From positions 32,330-96,329 of the forward strand of contig NZ_KQ948926.1 of the NCBI RefSeq assembly GCF_001514235.1: a stretch of DNA of 64,000 nt, given 5' to 3'. Shown piece after piece: positions 62,804-64,000 of the stretch (positions are counted from its first letter, which is position 1; each line of letters opens with the position of its first letter). The notes under the pieces are model-generated. The model was not told the origin of the DNA. It did no database searches and saw only the letters and a program-made list of their open reading frames with translations. Origin of the DNA: Streptomyces caeruleatus. GTDB taxonomy: Bacteria > Actinomycetota > Actinomycetes > Streptomycetales > Streptomycetaceae. Made by a program: the position numbers and the translations under genes.

Positions 62804-64000
62804 ATGCCCGCCATGCACCACCAGTCGTCCTCACCCCCGACGTCGCGCACCACAGCACCCCCAGCCCGCACAGCCCCCCGCACATCCCCCCGCACCGTCA
62901 ACGCCGACCCCGGGCCGCCGACCCCGGAGCGACCCTCCGCGAGCGACGGGGCCGGTGGTGTCGGGCGTATACCCGTCCTCGACGTCCGCCCGGTCGTCCA
63001 GCACGGCCGCAGGCCCGCGAAGGCGGTGACCGGCGAGAGCTTCGAGGTCTCGGCGACCGTGTTCCGCGAGGGACACGACGCCGTCGCCGCCAACGTCGTC
63101 CTGACCGATCCCGAAGGCCGCCCCGGCCCGTGGACCCCGATGCGCGAACTCGCCCCCGGCACCGACCGCTGGGGCGCCACCGTCACCGCCGGCGAGCTCG
63201 GCCACTGGACCTACCGGGTGGAGGCCTGGGGCGACCCGGTCACCACCTGGCGGCACCACGCCCAGATCAAGATCCCGGCCGGGATGGACACGGAGCTGGT
63301 CCTGGAGGAGGGCGCGCGACTGTACGAACGTGCGGCCGCCGACGTGCCCGAGAGCGAGGGACGGTCGGTGATCCTCACGGCCGTCGAGGCACTGCGGGAC
63401 GAGACCCGCCCCGCCGCCTGGCGGTTGGCCGCCGCGCTGACGCCCGAGGTCGACGCGGTGCTGGGCCGGTATCCGCTGCGGGACCTGGTCACGGCGTCGG
63501 ATCCGCTGCCGCTGCTGGTGGAGCGGGAGCGGGCGTTGTACGGCTCCTGGTACGAGTTCTTCCCCCGCTCGGAGGGCACCCCCCAGCAGCCCCACGGCAC
63601 CTTCCGCACCGCCGCGCGCCGGCTGCCGGCCATCGCCGCGATGGGCTTCGACGTGGTCTACCTCCCACCCGTCCACCCCATCGGCACCACCTTCCGCAAG
63701 GGCCCGGACAACACCCTGTCGGCCGGCCCGGACGACCCCGGCGTGCCGTGGGCGATCGGCTCTCCCGAGGGCGGCCACGACGCCATCCATCCCGACCTGG
63801 GCACGATCGAGGACTTCGACCACTTCGTGGCGAAGGCCGCCGAGCTCGGCCTGGAGATCGCCCTGGACTTCGCGCTGCAGTGCTCCCCCGACCACCCCTG
63901 GGTGCAGAAGCATCCGGAGTGGTTCCACCACCGCCCGGACGGCACCATCGCCTACGCGGAGAACCCGCCGAAGAAGTACCAGGACATCTACCCCGTCGCG
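62804..64000 (+). CDS. glgE: alpha-1,4-glucan:maltose-1-phosphate maltosyltransferase GlgE, N-terminal part
   Basis: 399 codons visible, cut by the window end. The first 45 residues are a Pro/Thr/Ser-rich tail. The N-terminal beta domain starts RIPVLDVRPVVQHGRRPAKA and has VFREGHDAVAANVVL. The helical S-insert region is seen (LYERAAADVPESEGR), then SWYEFFPRSEG, MGFDVVYLPPVHPIG and ALDFALQCSPDHPWVQKHPEW at the start of the GH13_3 barrel. GlgE extends alpha-glucan from maltose 1-phosphate. ATG at 62804 follows ACAGGAG. treS and related genes are expected beyond the edge. Confidence 0.95.
   Translation, partial: MPAMHHQSSSPPTSRTTAPPARTAPRTSPRTVNADPGPPTPERPSASDGAGGVGRIPVLDVRPVVQHGRRPAKAVTGESFEVSATVFREGHDAVAANVVLTDPEGRPGPWTPMRELAPGTDRWGATVTAGELGHWTYRVEAWGDPVTTWRHHAQIKIPAGMDTELVLEEGARLYERAAADVPESEGRSVILTAVEALRDETRPAAWRLAAALTPEVDAVLGRYPLRDLVTASDPLPLLVERERALYGSWYEFFPRSEGTPQQPHGTFRTAARRLPAIAAMGFDVVYLPPVHPIGTTFRKGPDNTLSAGPDDPGVPWAIGSPEGGHDAIHPDLGTIEDFDHFVAKAAELGLEIALDFALQCSPDHPWVQKHPEWFHHRPDGTIAYAENPPKKYQDIYPVA

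Noticed and set aside
38033..64000. A single glycogen/GlgE operon
   Set aside because: glgX, glgP and glgE are separated by more than 20 kb of unrelated genes and lie on different strands; only a loose grouping is supported.

Overview
This 64 kb window is high-GC actinobacterial chromosome, almost certainly from a Streptomyces. The signs are very high third-position GC, many GTG starts, SseB-family proteins, tandem L,D-transpeptidases, GlgE/GlgX/GlgP glucan enzymes and a DNA-targeting ADP-ribosyltransferase of the ScARP type. From memory the gene order matches the S. coelicolor region around glgE to mnmA read backwards; no alignment could be run.

Left part (1-10 kb): a LOG-family gene cut by the window edge, a DUF427 protein, a hydrolase, mnmA and a cysteine desulfurase (tRNA 2-thiouridine sulfur relay) around an N-acetylmuramoyl amidase. 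Next come a FabR/DesT-like TetR regulator divergent from two small membrane-protein genes, a Ser/Gly/Pro-rich lipoprotein, a decayed WYL regulator, a double-hotdog thioesterase, a membrane-anchored esterase and a TRIC-family channel. From 10 to 16.5 kb lies a complete oligopeptide ABC importer with an internal hairpin between the binding-protein gene and the rest.

Serine/glycine block (16.8-24.2 kb): two SseB-like genes and a P-loop ATPase face a tandem glycine riboswitch that heads gcvT-gcvH-glyA-sdaA. These products convert glycine to serine and on to pyruvate. From 24.2 to 30.1 kb there is an accessory-looking stretch: a serine hydrolase, a GH25 lysozyme without signal peptide, a FadR-type regulator, and a 2-isopropylmalate synthase gene preceded by a leader peptide with four leucine codons. 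It continues with a ribbon-helix-helix/Fic-like toxin-antitoxin pair with a palindromic operator, an EF-hand protein and a broken MerR gene.

Cell-envelope and secreted block (30-38 kb): a GNAT protein, a secreted DNA ADP-ribosyltransferase homologue, a beta-propeller lipoprotein, an anti-sigma-like ATPase, an enoyl-CoA hydratase and two L,D-transpeptidase lipoproteins. Several families of interspersed intergenic repeats lie between them.

Right part (38-64 kb): glgX, an ABC exporter with a LuxR-type two-component system, then four overlapping genes encoding two heterodimeric ABC exporters whose ATPase sites are degenerate in complementary ways. Two of these genes carry a copy of a Streptomyces interspersed repeat inside the reading frame. 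After these come a glutamine-dependent NAD synthetase, two secreted thermolysin-type proteases, a DUF1990 protein, glgP, a secreted subtilisin and the first 399 codons of glgE. No rRNA, tRNA, CRISPR array or intact transposon was seen.
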